From Parascedosporium putredinis (taxonomy: Eukaryota; Ascomycota; Sordariomycetes; Microascales; Microascaceae), in contig CASHTG010000001.1 in the NCBI GenBank assembly GCA_949357655.1, positions 434,001-498,000 of the forward strand: a stretch of 64,000 bases of DNA, written 5' to 3'. How positions within the stretch are numbered: the stretch's first letter is position 1; each line of letters starts with the position of its first letter. The notes beneath the pieces are model-generated. The model saw nothing but the letters and a program-made list of their open reading frames with translations. It had not been told where the DNA came from and did not search any database. Positions 28,204 to 41,691 of this stretch are shown here, one piece after another. Position numbers and translations under genes: made by a program.

Positions 28204-28283
28204 TTTTTTTTTTTTTTTCTTTCTTTTGTTTCCCCTCCTCATCTTCTTCTTTCACGCTTCTTTTTTTTTTTTTTTTTTTTTTT
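28204..28283. repeat. Two poly(T) runs separated by a C+T-rich spacer
   Basis: T15 at 28,204-28,218 and T23 at 28,261-28,283 with a pyrimidine spacer. Confidence 0.95.
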
Positions 28284-31200
28284 CCCATTCATATTAATAT
28301 ATCGTCTCGACGCCTATCGCGATTAGCTGCTCTTGCCGGGAATTGCGTTGGGTTGAAACGGACACTAGGTCTGATAATTCTACTCGGAACCTGCTCGCGC
28401 TGAGCCCTTACCAGCCGGCGTTCCAGCGCTGTGGGCCTTATTCGTTAAGAAAGGGGCGATGTGGTATCGACAGGGGCTCCCGGATGGCCGCTCGCCAATG
28501 ACAGAAGCTACTTTGGAAAGATCCATGCTTGACACGGATGGGGAGGAGACTTTGAAGATCCTTTAATCGACGTCATCCTCGGCCATGAGATCGGCCTAGA
28601 TTCCCGGGTCTCTTTGTGCGTTGACTGGGTCGACTCCCTCGCCCGAAACCCCACCAACGTCAGCGCGAAAAACGACGAGAAAGAACTTCGAAACCTGTCA
28701 ATGAATTGCACCTTCCTGGCATGTCGCCCATATGCAGCAGCCCGAGTGTGCAAGCGGGTCTCATGCCGGAAAACCCATTGCCAAGACTCTTCCTCCCTCT
28801 CTTTCCCCCTTTTTCTCGTTCATTCATTCAATGGATGTTCCGTTTGATCTTTGAAGTCACTCTCGAACATTACGCTGAGGGAGAATACAAAAGTAGTCTT
28901 CTAAAGTCATGCCCGAGAGACTTGTTCATCCAGAAGTACTCCTGCGCGTATGAATTCACCGTTCGTAATATGCGCATTACGAATGAATCCCCATGAAATT
29001 GATAGAAGGTCGTGTCCCCTGTCGGCGTTGCGGAGTCATCAAAGTCACTTGAATGTTGATTTCCCTGGACTAACCCAGGATAAATGCTCCTGAGGCCATT
29101 TTCCCCCGGTCTAGGCGGAACTTTCCTCAAACCCTCACTTCAGCCATACACGTTACTCAAGCGCCAGCATGGCAAGACACAACCCTCCGTCACTTGGCGA
29201 TGGAACTCTGGTAGCTTACTGGCACTGTGAGGAAAGTGTGTGCGCGAATGTTAAGAAGTGAGGTTGGGGTTGAATTGATAGAGGGGAGGGGAGATTATTC
29301 CAAAAGACTTAGACCGACGCGAGACCGACAACAAAGCAGATCGGCGGCCGGTGGACGGAAATATGTGTGCCATTTGAAGGAGATTCCTCGTGTCAGCCTA
29401 TAGGAGATACTGCTTTCGACCTCAAGGATCTACTTGCCTGTGATCTCCCGAGGATTCATCGGCCTTTGCATGTTATTGTGTGGGAAAATCGGCTCATCTC
29501 ACGCCCGTTCTGGAACCTCACCGTTGCTGCACAACCACCAGCACAGCGTACTGCAGATCCTCGCTTCGTCACGGCTAAGGCGCACGTTGTGAATGTTTTT
29601 TGAACCTTGTGAGAGCCACGGGAGCTGTCACCGCTCCGCTCCCGAGAGAGCTCGCTGACCGGTACCTGGTTTGCCCGCTTTCGCCAACTGGGGGCTCGTC
29701 ATGGAAGTGGTCTGAGGACCTCAGACCGGCTGACACCCTTGATATGTTCCTCAGTTTCCCATAAACAGGTTTGGCCAGCACAGTCTTGGAAATCGCAGTG
29801 CCTCTCTCACCTTGGAGCCGCAGGGGTTGGAGTACTGTAATTTTCCCCGCCTCTGCCAACATGCAACCACGTCAGAAGGTTTCTTTCTGATTGATGGCAA
29901 CAGCAGCCGCGTATTCGCCCTTCCGCCAGGCGACGACTTTATGAAATGCTGGTATGGTGAAGTCTGGCGTGATAGGCTTGGGTACCGACTCCTCCTCTCC
30001 CTGCCTTGTCAAGGAGCACTCCCTGTGGCCATGGTTAAACACCCATTGATCACTCAATCTTTAGATCTTCTGATGTGATTTGTTAGCACTCGAGCTTTCT
30101 GGCGGGCTTGGTCTAGACTTGGGCCGGGAAACTCTACTCGGCCCGGTAGCCCCAGCACAGAAGCCCCAGGCCGCAATAAAAACACCAACAAACCTACTGG
30201 GACGAATTTACGAATTTACTTTCTAGCACTGTTTAGCAGAATTGAGGTCTCTACGCTCCGGAATCAATACAATCACAATCCCCGAGGAAAACCACCGTAG
30301 CTTTCCCACCAGGAACCTAACTTTCAATGTTCCGAATGGGCGATGGTGGGGGAAGGAGCGCGCCGCTATTTTGGGATTCTCTGAAAACAATAATAGATTA
30401 AAAACCCTCTTTCCTTACAGTACCTTGGCGAGCGACAAAACGAGGGCTGGGACATGATCCTACAAACACTTACGAGTCGCCAAAACATTCGCCCGGCTTC
30501 GTTTCGCAGCGGCATCGGATAATAAGCAACGGGATGAGGCCATGTGCCAGTACAGGCGCAGCCGCCAAGGCTTAGGATGGCGAGACATAGAACCACTGAA
30601 CAGGCGGCATCACAGAATCCCGGTTGCCCAGGAAGGGTGAGACTGGGCAATGGCCATTTTACAGCTCCTTTGAGAGGGGATTGGTGCTGATCTCTTCTTG
30701 CCTTCATCATCATAGCAACCCCCTTTTCTCTTCTAGTTGTGTCCCGCCCCCTCCCTTTGTTGCCATTCTAGGCTTGCGGGTGAAAAAGGTTTGTAGTTGG
30801 TTGTCACAATAGACTTGAGGGGGTCCCTTCTCTTGGAAGTGGGGAGGGTTGTGTTCGCGGCTGATTAACTTGCGGCCAGCCATGTCTCCAGCGCGCCAGT
30901 CAGATTGGGGGAGCAGCGCAGGGCCTGGTTCGCTCCCAGTCTCACATGGCGAATTTGCCTGATAAGGTGCGAATGAGGATATGCGCCCAAGATCCGTCAA
31001 CCTTCATATCCTGGTGATGCCAGTGTCTCTTGATTCTCTCTGCCTTGAAGAGATCGCCGCTCGCCCCTGGTTTTAGAGTCTACCCCTCCTAAGTCATCCC
31101 CCACTTAATAACTGATTGATGCAGCTGGCCTTCATCATTTTGGCACCTTCTTACAAGTATGATTGAAAGGTTAATCAGGCACATCCGGGGCCTAACCTCG

Positions 31201-31897
31201 AAGAAATGAGCTCCCTGCTGTAGCTGCCTCTCCTTTTTCTCATGCAACCCGCGAGAAAAAGCCCCCACGAGATCGGTTTGCTGGTTTAGGTCTTAGTTGC
31301 AGGATACTCTTCGTGGCATGCGACGGCGGGAGGGGTGAGGGTTTTCAAGGCCCGGTCTTGAAAGTTTGGCCAATCAAAGAGCCATTGTCAGGAGCATTTC
31401 TGAGAAGTTCGAACATGGCAAGCGCCAAAAGGGAGGGGGTGCTCTGTGTGTGGGCTGGGTTGGCGACGAGCGCTGCCGCATGATACCATTGCGAAAAGAG
31501 GTGAAGGGTGTAAGTGGCGAGCCGACCCATGGGCCTCTCCAAGACTCGTGGCTGCTGAGGTGCATCCTTTAGGTGACAGAGAAGCACGTTGCTCTTCCTC
31601 ACAGCTGCCCGTCCTTCTCAACCCCCATGTCTCAAGCCCCCTCGACTGCTTAATCTCCCCATCCCACGATAGCTCCCATGTGCAACCCACAAAGCCAATA
31701 TCCTTGGGGACCTTTTTCTTTTCTTTTTTCCCCCTTTTTTTTTTCTTCTTTCTCGTGGGCCTCCTCTTTCTCCTCTACTTCTGAACACCCCCATCGTTAT
31801 CTGAGCTCAACATTGATGCCTCTATGCAGTGTGTAATACCCATTTATCTCTTATCTCTTAGAATTATACCTCATACTATTTCATGTTCCTTCTTTTC

Positions 31898-31918
31898 TTT
31901 TTTTTTTTTTTTTTTTTT
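31898..31918. repeat. Poly(T) run, 21 bases
   Basis: A T homopolymer within a 300-base T-rich stretch (about 31,700-32,020). Confidence 0.95.
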
Positions 31919-34900
31919 GCCACATGCCACAATCCCCCGAAGGAGTACATTCTACCTGTCTTGTTTCCTTTTTCTTTTCTTTTTTTCTTCTTCTTTTCCA
32001 TTTCCCCCGTTCTTTAAATGGTCAAGGTACTATTATTAACAGTTCTGGTGAGGGAGGATGATGTGCAAAGACAAGAATTCATTCCAGGTTACGGAGGGAG
32101 AAGGGGGATAGGCAGTGGACTTGTAGTAGAGATGACCTTGAGGTTCTTTCCCATCAGTCGTCACTAATAAAGCAAAAAGTGTACCGGCCGCGTATCTCCA
32201 CCTTTCGTGACCACGGCTTGTAGAGGAGAGAAGTAGGAAAAATAAAGAAAACGCGCCTCGTGGTGATAGCTCTCCGGTTCTTGGGCCCCATTATCGGGCT
32301 CGGCGTAGCAAGGAGCCGGGCTCGACCCTATTCCCGATCACGTCTTGCAAGGTGTTGGAGGCTCCAAGGCGATCTTTGCTCTGGCAAGCCTTTGCTGAAA
32401 CCCACTCCCCGAGCTGCTCATCAGCACCGCGCCATCCCCAACGGCCCTTTTCTTTCTTCCTCATTTTTGTTGTCACAGAGGCGGGAGAAGTCGCATGTCA
32501 AGGCAGAGCGAAATGGGAGGGTAAGGAATTTCTTTGGGGGACGCCTGACGTCCCCACAACGTATCCGTGGGCAAATTGAGAGCACTTGAGGTCTAATAAT
32601 AGTAGGATTACAAGGGATTCAGATGGGTCTTTTCCCATTTCTCGTTGGTTTCAACACCGCCCTATCCTGTGAGATTGAGCAAAGGACAAAAGGACAGGCC
32701 ACACCCAGTCAGAAAAAGGCGCAGCTCGGTGACGATTTAACCTGGCAAGGAAGGGAGGAGTGAGCAAAAGCCTCTCATCGAAAGTAGAAGCGCGGCTCTC
32801 CAAAATTTTGCGGCGTCGTGACGTGGCGGGTTTTCTTCAAGCGCAACATTGAAATAATAACTAGAGCAGGATGAGGGATAACGTGGGGGCGGAATAAGTT
32901 TTCTTTCTATCAAGGACTTGTTTGGCCCAACAACCTCACCTCCTGTCTACTGCAGAAATGGAAATAGATGGGGAGAAGAGGAGAAAGAAAAGTTTAGATC
33001 CCTCCCTCATTAATCGATTGCAGTTCGCCATGACTTGATTGGCATAGTGCCTAATGATGAAAAGCCCGGGCTCAAGTTGGCCCGGGCGAAGGCGCGGCAC
33101 AAGCGTCGAGGAGAGCACAAAGCCGCGGGAACAGATCAGAGAAGAGTTCGCGCCAGGAAACCTTGGGTGCCAGCGTCCCATCAACTCTGGCGCCCCCGCC
33201 ACGCTCCCCGCACGCCAGACTTCAGAGGGCCTTCAAGCGATTGAAACCAACCCCCCTCTAAGATTAGAGGCACAAGATTTGCAGATCTTGGTCAAATAAC
33301 AAGGTCTAATCTGGGTTTACTTTGCCGTGACAAGAGGCCATCGGCAACCACAGCCGTTGGGTGGTAGGAATTCGTTACAAGGTGTCAATGGATAGAAAAA
33401 GGCCAAGAGCCAGCCAATGTACCGTCGAACCTTGCGCTAGCGAGTTGGCAGTGCTTGTCCAAGAGAGTCTAGAATTCCGTTGCTTGGGGAAAGAAGGGGC
33501 ACGGGGATCGGATGGATCCAATGGATCGTCCATCTCCTCCTCGCACTGCTGGCAGCAAAGCCCAAACCCGAATAAAAATAAATTAAATAAAACAGACTAA
33601 AGCAAAATCCGGAAAACCTAAAGACGGGGAGAGAGGGAAGTGACGGGGCCACTCAAGCCCTCGTCGTCCCACCGCTGCCAGCTGCCGCTATTCAACTTAC
33701 ACAATGCCGTAAATCGCTACCTATAGCTGGAGTTAAGATTTGCAACTTCGCTCCTCCAGCACTCGCCTCTGGTTGACCCAGAGCGCGTTGCGTCACCTTG
33801 CTTTCTTTGAATGAGATATACAGAGCCCGCTTGACGAGGTGTGAGTAGATATTCGTAGATATTCATGGCGTGAGACACTACCACTTACAGCATCTTATAC
33901 ACGCATCCGCGATGAGCTTCCCTTGCATTGAATTTCTCGGTGACTCCAGCGGGCCGCAATTTTCCCATTCCAGTCATTTTTCAGCAGAACAAAAATTTCC
34001 CCGTTCCCCATCCTTTTATTAGTTCCCTCCCCTTTTTTTTTTTTGTTTCAAAGATGATCTACGTTGATAGGGTTTGGGTCTGGGGTTGTAAGGCTTGCCA
34101 TCCGGCGCATTACTAAACGGGGAACCACATGAGCCGGCGGACAGTTCCCGATTTGAAAGGAGCAGGCGGGTCTGCATTGATACTGGCCGCGAACGGCAGA
34201 AAATTCAAGACTAATTCGACTGACAGACCCTAAAAGAGTATGGGCGGAGCGACGATAAAAACTCTTCCCACGCTTTTAAGTCCTGGGGAACCCGAGCGTA
34301 ATGCAAGTCAAGCTCGAGTCAGACGCAACTGGTCGTATTCTTTTTCCGAGCTAGGATAAGATTAAACCAAGGCGCAAAAATTTTCCTTGGCCCTCAAGTT
34401 TCTACTCTCTTCTTTCTACCCCATTCCCTCCTTTGCTGGAATTTTCGTTCCTCGTTCAAGGGAGGGTGTGCGAATACGCGCGTGAGTGTCCCGGACAAGG
34501 GCAGCTCCACCGCTGCATTCTTCTCGTGTTAGGCTAGGCTGGCCGACTCCGATCCAGAAACGTGCGAAGGTTCCTTTTGTTTCGGTGGAAATGGAAACTG
34601 AGACACCTATTGAGCGGGCAGCCACCGCCGTTGGGCGCCAGTGCAAGTGCGCATGTAACTTTGGGATGATTGCAAGTTCACTTTACACCGAAAACGAGAA
34701 GCCTTATTCTCACTTTTAAGTGATGGGCCGCCCTTCCGTTTTTATCTCTTTTTATCTTTTTTATCTTTTTCTCTATATATATCCCCAAAGAGGACACTGC
34801 GGGCATTTTGTCGAGTCACTCCAATGATTCGCACGTCCTGGAAGCAAAGGGAGCAAGAAAGCTACCTATCATGCTTGGTTATTGATGCTTGCGTCTAATC

Positions 34901-35260
34901 CAAAGGCAGATCTGGTGGGGAGGATCTCCTGGACGGGATGAGTGACTGAGACGCCTGGATGACTGACTTGAGTGACCCTTATTGTTATTTGTTGATTTTG
35001 AAAAGTCGGTTTTGCAGTCTTTGCTTCTTTTTATCCTTTTTTCTTTTTCCACTCGTTTTTTTTTTTTCCCTTCTTGATTTCTAGTTTGAGTCACCTCGAC
35101 TCCACATCACCCTCACAATCTTTTTGGCTTCTTGGTCTCCGCTTTCGTTTCTTGCTAACACAGATGAGAAGTCAACAATTCGGATCTGGCGGTCTGTCGC
35201 TGGGTTTACCCCATGCTAGCCAGATACACGTAACTTGTTTCTCGTCTGACTTATTCTTTG

Positions 35261-35291
35261 TATTATTATTATAATTATTATTATTATTATT
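35261..35291. repeat. (TTA)n microsatellite
   Basis: About ten TAT/TTA triplets with one interruption (ATAA). Confidence 0.93.
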
Positions 35292-36400
35292 CTTTCCTTT
35301 TTCTTCGAGGAGGGTTTGAGTTCCTTTCTGCGGCGGAATGTTGTGAGGCTAATCCACATAAGGACCATGGGAATGACTCCTCGAGGCCATGCCCCCATTG
35401 CTGTGGGAGAAATTAATTTCTTGCATCCCCTTTCCGATAGGAGAAACCAAATTGATATGACGAAAAGGGAACGCCTTGGCCTTGGTCGTGACTGACTGAC
35501 CTGGTGCTGGCACCAGGTTTTGTTTCTGACCATTGGTAGGCGTCGCCGCCGCTTCTATGCCATCGCCCCTTCCCACACAGTCCGTTCCACCGGGTTTGGT
35601 GTTTAATTTTTTTCTTACGTCGTTTTCTTTTTTTCTTTTCTTTTCTTTCCTTCTTCTTCTTTTTTTCCCCAGCCCTTTTGCCACACCTCCTATTTCCCAC
35701 ACACCCCCTCCCTGGTAGCTCGCTTTCATCCTCTCCCGTGCTCTCTCTTTTCAGTCTACTTTCAGTTCTTCTTTTCTTCTTCTTTTCTCCTCTAAAGGAA
35801 GAGAGGGAGACAGAAACCCGTGGCCGGTCCTGACCTATCCGCCGCATCAGCGAGTGTCTGCTCAAAGGGAAAATAACTGGGGCCACGCCCCTGCTGTGCC
35901 ATTCTGTGCCATAATTGGCCACCAACTCGCCATGTAAAAGTGAATATGGATCTATCCATGGATGGATGTGTGCTCATTGAAGGTTGGGGGCAAGGCAGAA
36001 GGTAGAAGGCAGACGGCCCGCCCCTCAACCAGCCAGCTTCACAGTCTCCAGAAATTGATACAAACCGCACGGTACCCCAATTTCAGGTCCTTGGCCAGCC
36101 AAGTCAAACGGACAAACCAGCAATTGCACGTCGAGAGGCAAGGAAGAACCCCAAAAGCCCACCCACCTTCCGTGTTTGCTTCTACACCGCCTGGAGTGTC
36201 GCTCAGGCTAGGCTAGGCGGTACTGTACCTGTCCGCCTTCGAACCACGCTTCTGCTTCAGCCGAGTGCCCCACCACAACCCATCTTCTTCCCTTCCATCA
36301 TATGTTACTGTCCTCAGGCTCTGCTCTTTCCTTAGCTTTTTCCCTTGCCCCGCCAAAAGGATTGATGATCTCAAGAGTGACAAAGAAAGTACCGCTACAG

Positions 36401-38335
36401 CAGGTGCAGTCACTCCACTCAGGGTTTTGTAACTGGGTTTGACCAGCCCAAGTACCACGCACACACGCTCACTTGCACACACCCTTTCCCACCCTATACC
36501 CCCAACACCCGACTGACCGACGACGCACTCCGCACGACGCAACCCTGTCTCCTCATTCGGATCCCTCGAGGTGTCTTGGTTCGGACTTGAATTTGCTGTC
36601 GCGTTGCTAATCCACGCCCCCTCCCTCTGTACTTGGCTTGCGTACCGTACCTTGGCTACCCATCCATTTGATCCGAGCTCCCAGGTGCCTTGGGGAGCCA
36701 AGTCGATCGGTCCTGGAGCCAGAGCACCCAGACAGAAGGTCCTTCGCCCATTTCGTACAAGTACGAAAGGTCTCCCGGCAGTGTCTCCTCGCCCATCCCC
36801 CAAAATAACACTCAGCCATGCGTTTGTTCCCGCCCCATCCTCCTTCACGACATTATTAAAATTTCCCGGCACCCACCAACTTAAAGCACTTACACTCCTT
36901 GCACTCCCTTCCCTCCTTCCCGTTGACTCTCCACTCCATCAGGCGCGCTCCAACTTTTTTTTCTTTTCAGTTCAATTCCACTCAATACTAGTGGTTTGCA
37001 TTGTTCATTCCTTTTGTCTTCCACACCTTTACAAAACGAAAAGAAAACCAAATGCGCCCAGTGTATCGCTCTTCTTGACGCGCACCCTCTTCTCATCATC
37101 CGGATATCAACCTCCCAGCATAACGCCTCCTTTGTTCAGGAGGTCCCTTCGACACATTGAGGAATCCGCGCACGCCTACTACGTTTTGCGCTTCCGCGAC
37201 AGCCGACGCATCCTCTCTTGCACCAGGCCCCCAAACACCGCGGCACTCGCCCTAACTATTCTTTTTCACCCCGTGGAAGCCATTTTTCGGAGAGCGTGCA
37301 CGCGCGATTTGGAAGAGTCCGCTGGTTCAGACTCTCTGCGACGTTTGCTGGAGATCTACAAGACCGTATCAGGAGTACTTAGACCTGGATTGCGACTCCA
37401 GCCCGAGGCACCCGCCATCGATTTTGGCTTGTCTTCTCTCGTCCATTCTTTCTCACATATCAACTTTTCCGTCGTCTTACTGGAACGCCATAGCCGTGCA
37501 GCACATCCCGCGGGCCTTTGGAAACGGTCCACTCCCACCCCCAGGTTGCGCGAAACAGGTCATCCGGGGTTTCTTGCAGTCGTCAGTTCTGTGGGGATCA
37601 CCTGCATCTTCTAGATAAGCTGCCTCCCACCTGCATATCTCTCAGCGCAATATATTGGCCCTAGGAGCACCTCGGACCTGGAACGCGGCAGCGACCAGTT
37701 TCCCAGGAACGAGCCAGCTCTCGCACCATCCTTGGAGTTGTACGCGACCACGTCTCGATGACCCATTGGCCGTCTCTGCTAGCTTCTTACGAAAAGTTTC
37801 CTGCTTCAGAAGTCTCGGCAATCCTTAACCTCCGCGCCCAATTGGAACCCCCAACTACTCGCCATTCATTCGCTTGACGTGCCCAAGGTGGAGTGCAAGC
37901 TGTCTCCCGAGAGAACCCAACAGCAGCACCCTGACCTGACATCCCACAGGGACACCGGCTCTACGGTTACCCCCTCTCTAGAGGGGCCTGTGAACGGAGG
38001 TGGCACAACGTTGACCTCTTGAAGTTGCTTCCTGACCCATCTGCATATATCATATACATACCCGGGTATCTTTTCATATATATATATATATCTATCCCGC
38101 GCCCTCCCTCACCCTCTCCTACTTCCTCTGTCCCCTTGCCTCACTTACCCTTGAATACCATCAACGTCTCAACCCACGAAAGAGGAGCCAGGCCAATGAA
38201 GCTGCTATGGATAGAAGCCTGCCTGGCCTAAGCTCATCTGGTTTGCTGTAACACCTTGATACTAGCAACCCATACATATTCTCAACACCTCGCCTCCACG
38301 CACCATTGAATCCTCTCCTTTCCACATCGACCAAC
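36401..38335 (+). promoter_or_regulatory. ATG-depleted upstream region of phospholipase C, likely long 5' leader
   Basis: This pyrimidine-rich region carries only five ATG triplets on the + strand between 36,571 and the PLC start (36,818; 37,052; 37,758; 38,196; 38,206), far below the roughly 27 expected for equal base use. Short upstream ORFs follow: about 13 codons from 36,818, 8 from 37,052, 39 from 37,758, 11 from 38,196 (ends 38,231) and 14 from 38,206. A (TA)n stretch at 38,076-38,093 could act as a TATA-like element about 250 bases before the start. ATG depletion suggests transcribed leader, but no transcription start is visible. A 347-codon frame across the region has no ATG and is an artefact of C+T-rich DNA. 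Confidence 0.45.
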
Positions 38336-41300
38336 ATGTCTACCACAAGCCACATAACAACGCGCCCGGCAAACTCACCATCTCTACGGCCCAGTAACAT
38401 GATAACTCAAGCCATGTCAATGCGCCGGCCCCGACCGGTTAACGTCCAGACTACCAACATAACGTCGCACCCAGCGACGTTTTACTACTCTACTATTCCG
38501 CCCTCTGCCATCAGCTCCTCTTCGATCTCCTCCAGTCCTCAGAACATGTCCCCCATCATGTTCCCGGAGACCCCAGCTATGACTGCTAACAGCTCCGTTG
38601 TTCCTTCCCCCGATCCCACCCGGGGCTCGACGTCTGATGACCAAATCCCTTACCAACAGCTTCCGGATTCCGTCTTGGCCACCAAACCGAGCCTCTCATC
38701 TCTGTCCCAGCATGCCGTCGGGAGCCCCAGTCTCTCGCAGGATCCTCTCGGCTCCGGAAAGAGTGGGCTTGTTCGACGGTTCTCCAACCGTGCTACCAAC
38801 CTCGTTACTAGACGTAGGCAATCCTCGGTCGCTCCCAACAGCCGAGAAGGAAGCGTAGGGCCAGCCATGGTACGCAAGCGCAGCGGCAGCACTGCTACAG
38901 CACCTCCGGACCTCAACCCTGTTGGTACTCTTCCCACCGACTCGGATGAATCTTTGGATGATCGCGAGGATGGTCCCCACGATGTCCCCTTCAAGGAGCG
39001 GCATTCCAACGACTCGTCTTCCCCGGTATAGATGGCCCTGTTTGGCCGACGCAGCTTCTAACCGGCACACCTCTCCGTAAAGTTTCCAGCAAAAACCGCT
39101 GGAAGCGCATCGTACTTCTCCTAGACCCCGACTTTGGGAGAATCCTCTGGGATAGCACCAAGAAGAAGCAGATTCGCATCGATGATATCAAAGAGATCCG
39201 TACTGGCTCCGACACCAGGCAGTACTGCCGCGACTTCGATATCTCCGATACGGAGGGCACCCGCCTGTTCTCTATCATCTACGCTGCCCCGGAACTACAG
39301 AAGACTAAGACGCTCCATCTTATCGCCGACGATATCGGAACGTTCAAGAACTGGACAAGCACCCTGCAGAGGGTGTGGCAGGATCGACTCGAGAACCTTA
39401 CGTCTCTCATGGCCTTTGACGAGAAGGCCATTGAGAAATACTGGAAAAGCGAGGTTTTGCTACAGAGCTCTTGTGAGGATATTGGGATGACGGCCGACAA
39501 CAACGGCGATCTTGACTTCCAAGGCTTTGAGCGCGTCTGCCGCAGTCTCCATATAAACGCCTCCCCTGCTGACCTTCTCTCCCGATTTCACGCGGCCGAC
39601 CCCACCGGAACCGGCCGCCTAGACTACGCCAAGTTCAAGGAGTTTGTTAACCTCATGAAGACTCGTAACGACATCGCCGATATCTACGCCACCCATGCCA
39701 AGAGCTCAAAGGATGGCCTGTCTAGCCAAGAATTCCTGGACTTTGTCACCAACGTTCAGGGCGAAGACGTCGAGAAGGACACGGCCAAGTGGAACGCAAT
39801 TTACGCCGAGTTTGCCGACGAAGGAACAGGGTCGGTACCCAACAGCAAGGGTGCCATGTCCGCCGCCGCCTTTACCCGTTTCCTGACCTCTCGCTACAAC
39901 ACCCCGATCGTAGAGACCCCCAAGGAGATTACCCTGGACCGGCCTATGAACGAATACTTCATCTCGAGCTCGCACAACACTTATCTTCTAGGCAGGCAGG
40001 TTGTGGGGCATTCAAGCATCGAAGGCTACATCAGCGCCCTTGTCGGTGGCTGCAGATGTGTTGAAGTAGACTGTTGGGACGGCAATGATGGGCAGCCCAT
40101 GGTGCTCCACGGGAGATCGATGACTACGTCAATCAGCTTCCAGGAAGTCATGACCACTATCAAGCGGTACGCCTTTGTGAAGAGCAAGTACCCTCTCTGG
40201 ATCTCCCTCGAGGTGCACACCAACCCCACACAGCAAGCTCGCATGGCCAACATTATGAAGGAGACTTTCGGTGACATGCTCGTTACTGAGTCTCTCGATC
40301 CAACTGTAGAGAAGCTTCCTTGCCCAAGCGAGCTCATGGAGAGAATTTTGATCAAAGTCAAGAAGACGTACACGCGAGAGGATCCTCGCCCTCTCGAGAT
40401 CACCGGCCGCCGACGTGGCAACAGTCTGACCTCCCCATACACGAAGCCGCTCGTGGACAACATTAGCTCGCTCCCGCAATCGCTTCCCCAAAGCCCTCTC
40501 CTATACCCGCTTTACTCCCGACGCACAGCACCCAGGAATAAAGTCGACCCGATAACCGAGGGCGTCTCGCAAGAAAGGGCTAGTAGCAGCGGCAGCAGCG
40601 ATGAAGAAAGCGTCGCAGATGTATCCATCGGAAGTAAACCTTCGGACAAGCGTGAGCTCAGGACGGAAAGGGTCTTGGGCGATCTTGCCGTCTACTGCGC
40701 TGGTGTCAAATTTCGAGGATTTGATACCCCAGAAGCGAAGACGTTCAACCACATCTTCTCCTTTATGGAATCAACCTTTTCCAAGTATGGCAAGCCGAGG
40801 GAGGCGAAGAAGCTGCTGGACCGTCACAACATGCGGTATCTTATGCGTGTGTACCCGGACCGGAAACGAATCTCATCCCACAACTTTGATCCCCTGATCT
40901 ACTGGCGCCGCGGCGTGCAAATGGCGGCCCTGAACTGGCAGACGTTCGACCTTGGCATGCAACTCAACAGGGCCATGTTTGAGGGCGGGACGGATAGCAC
41001 AGGGTATGTGCTTAAGCCCAGCGAGCTCCGCGAGATCCAGCACATGCGTGACGGCTGGATTGGTAAACGGGAGAGGAAGACGGTTAGCTTCTCCATCGAT
41101 GTGATCTCGGCACAGCAACTCATGCGGCCGAGCGGTATGTCGACAAGCAAAGGCTTTCACCCCTATATCGAAGTTGAGGTCTTCCACCCCAACGACAAGC
41201 GCTACAAGAATGAGACCGATTCTCTTCTCGCTACGGACACAGACACTCCCCTAGTCCACCGGACCCAGATCATGCCTGAGAACGGTTTCAATCCCCGCTT

Positions 41301-41691
41301 CGACAAGAGAGTCAGCTTCAAGGTCACCACGAAATACCCAGACCTCGTTTTTGTCCGGTGGTCCGTCAAGCTCTCTTCGGACGGCGAGAGTTACAACGAT
41401 CGCCCGCCGGTTGCCACCTTTATGGCCAAGCTCGCCAATCTTAAGCAGGGTTTCCGGACAATTCCGCTTCTCAACCGCATCGGTGAAGAGTACGTCTTCT
41501 CGACCCTATTTTGCCATATCAAGAAGGATCCCATCACCCGAATCCTACTTGACTGCCCCGAGGATCGCCAGGTTACGGCAGATTCTTCGGGCAAGTTCCT
41601 CAGCATCGGCCTAGGCGTTTTCGGAAGGTCCAGCGGCAGCCCTCGGGCCACTATTGAAAAGGCTAGCTCTGATTCTTCTCTACTCATCTAG
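38336..41691 (+). CDS. plc1: Phosphoinositide-specific phospholipase C (delta-type)
   Basis: It hydrolyses PtdIns(4,5)P2 to inositol trisphosphate and diacylglycerol at membranes in calcium signalling. I read about 1,118 residues with no clear intron. The order is a Ser/Thr-rich N-terminal tail (1-230), a PH-like region (about 245-345), EF-hand-like repeats (DPTGTGRLDYAKF is loop-like), the catalytic X box (39,946-40,370), a Ser-rich linker, the Y box (40,675-41,045) and a C2 domain (41,080-41,550). X-box catalytic residues are present: His/Asn in ISSSHNTYL, Glu and Asp in CVEVDCWDG, the second His in VLHGRSMT, and Glu in SLEVHT. The start is the ATG at 38,336; the frame before it has only TTG. 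The frame breaks at 39,021-39,031. One extra C in the CCCC at 39,021-39,024 joins the tail directly to the PH region in a collinear way; a 107-nt intron (38,925-39,031) is less likely. Confidence 0.95.

Larger units (their letters stand above)
24283..36400. other. Gene-free tract, fourth part
   Basis: No gene recognised. The tract contains A/T homopolymers (24,384-24,400; 28,204-28,218; 28,261-28,283; 31,898-31,918), a direct duplication of a 17-base pyrimidine unit near 25,441-25,474, and a TTA/TAT repeat at 35,261-35,291. A minus-strand frame at 26,417-26,824 (135 codons) has a protein-like composition but no identifiable domain. Confidence 0.55.

Noticed and set aside
36571..37614. 347-codon + open frame before PLC
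   Set aside because: It starts at GTG and contains no ATG at all. The DNA is pyrimidine-rich, which removes stop codons, and the product has no domain. It is better read as leader.
38925..39031. 107-nt intron in PLC restoring frame
   Set aside because: It has a weak donor (GTACTC) and no good branch point. The excised part encodes an acidic stretch resembling that of related PLCs. Kept only as an alternative.
39026..39054. 29-nt intron in PLC restoring frame
   Set aside because: GT and AG are present and the length fits the frame, but it is far below the fungal minimum intron size and has no branch point.
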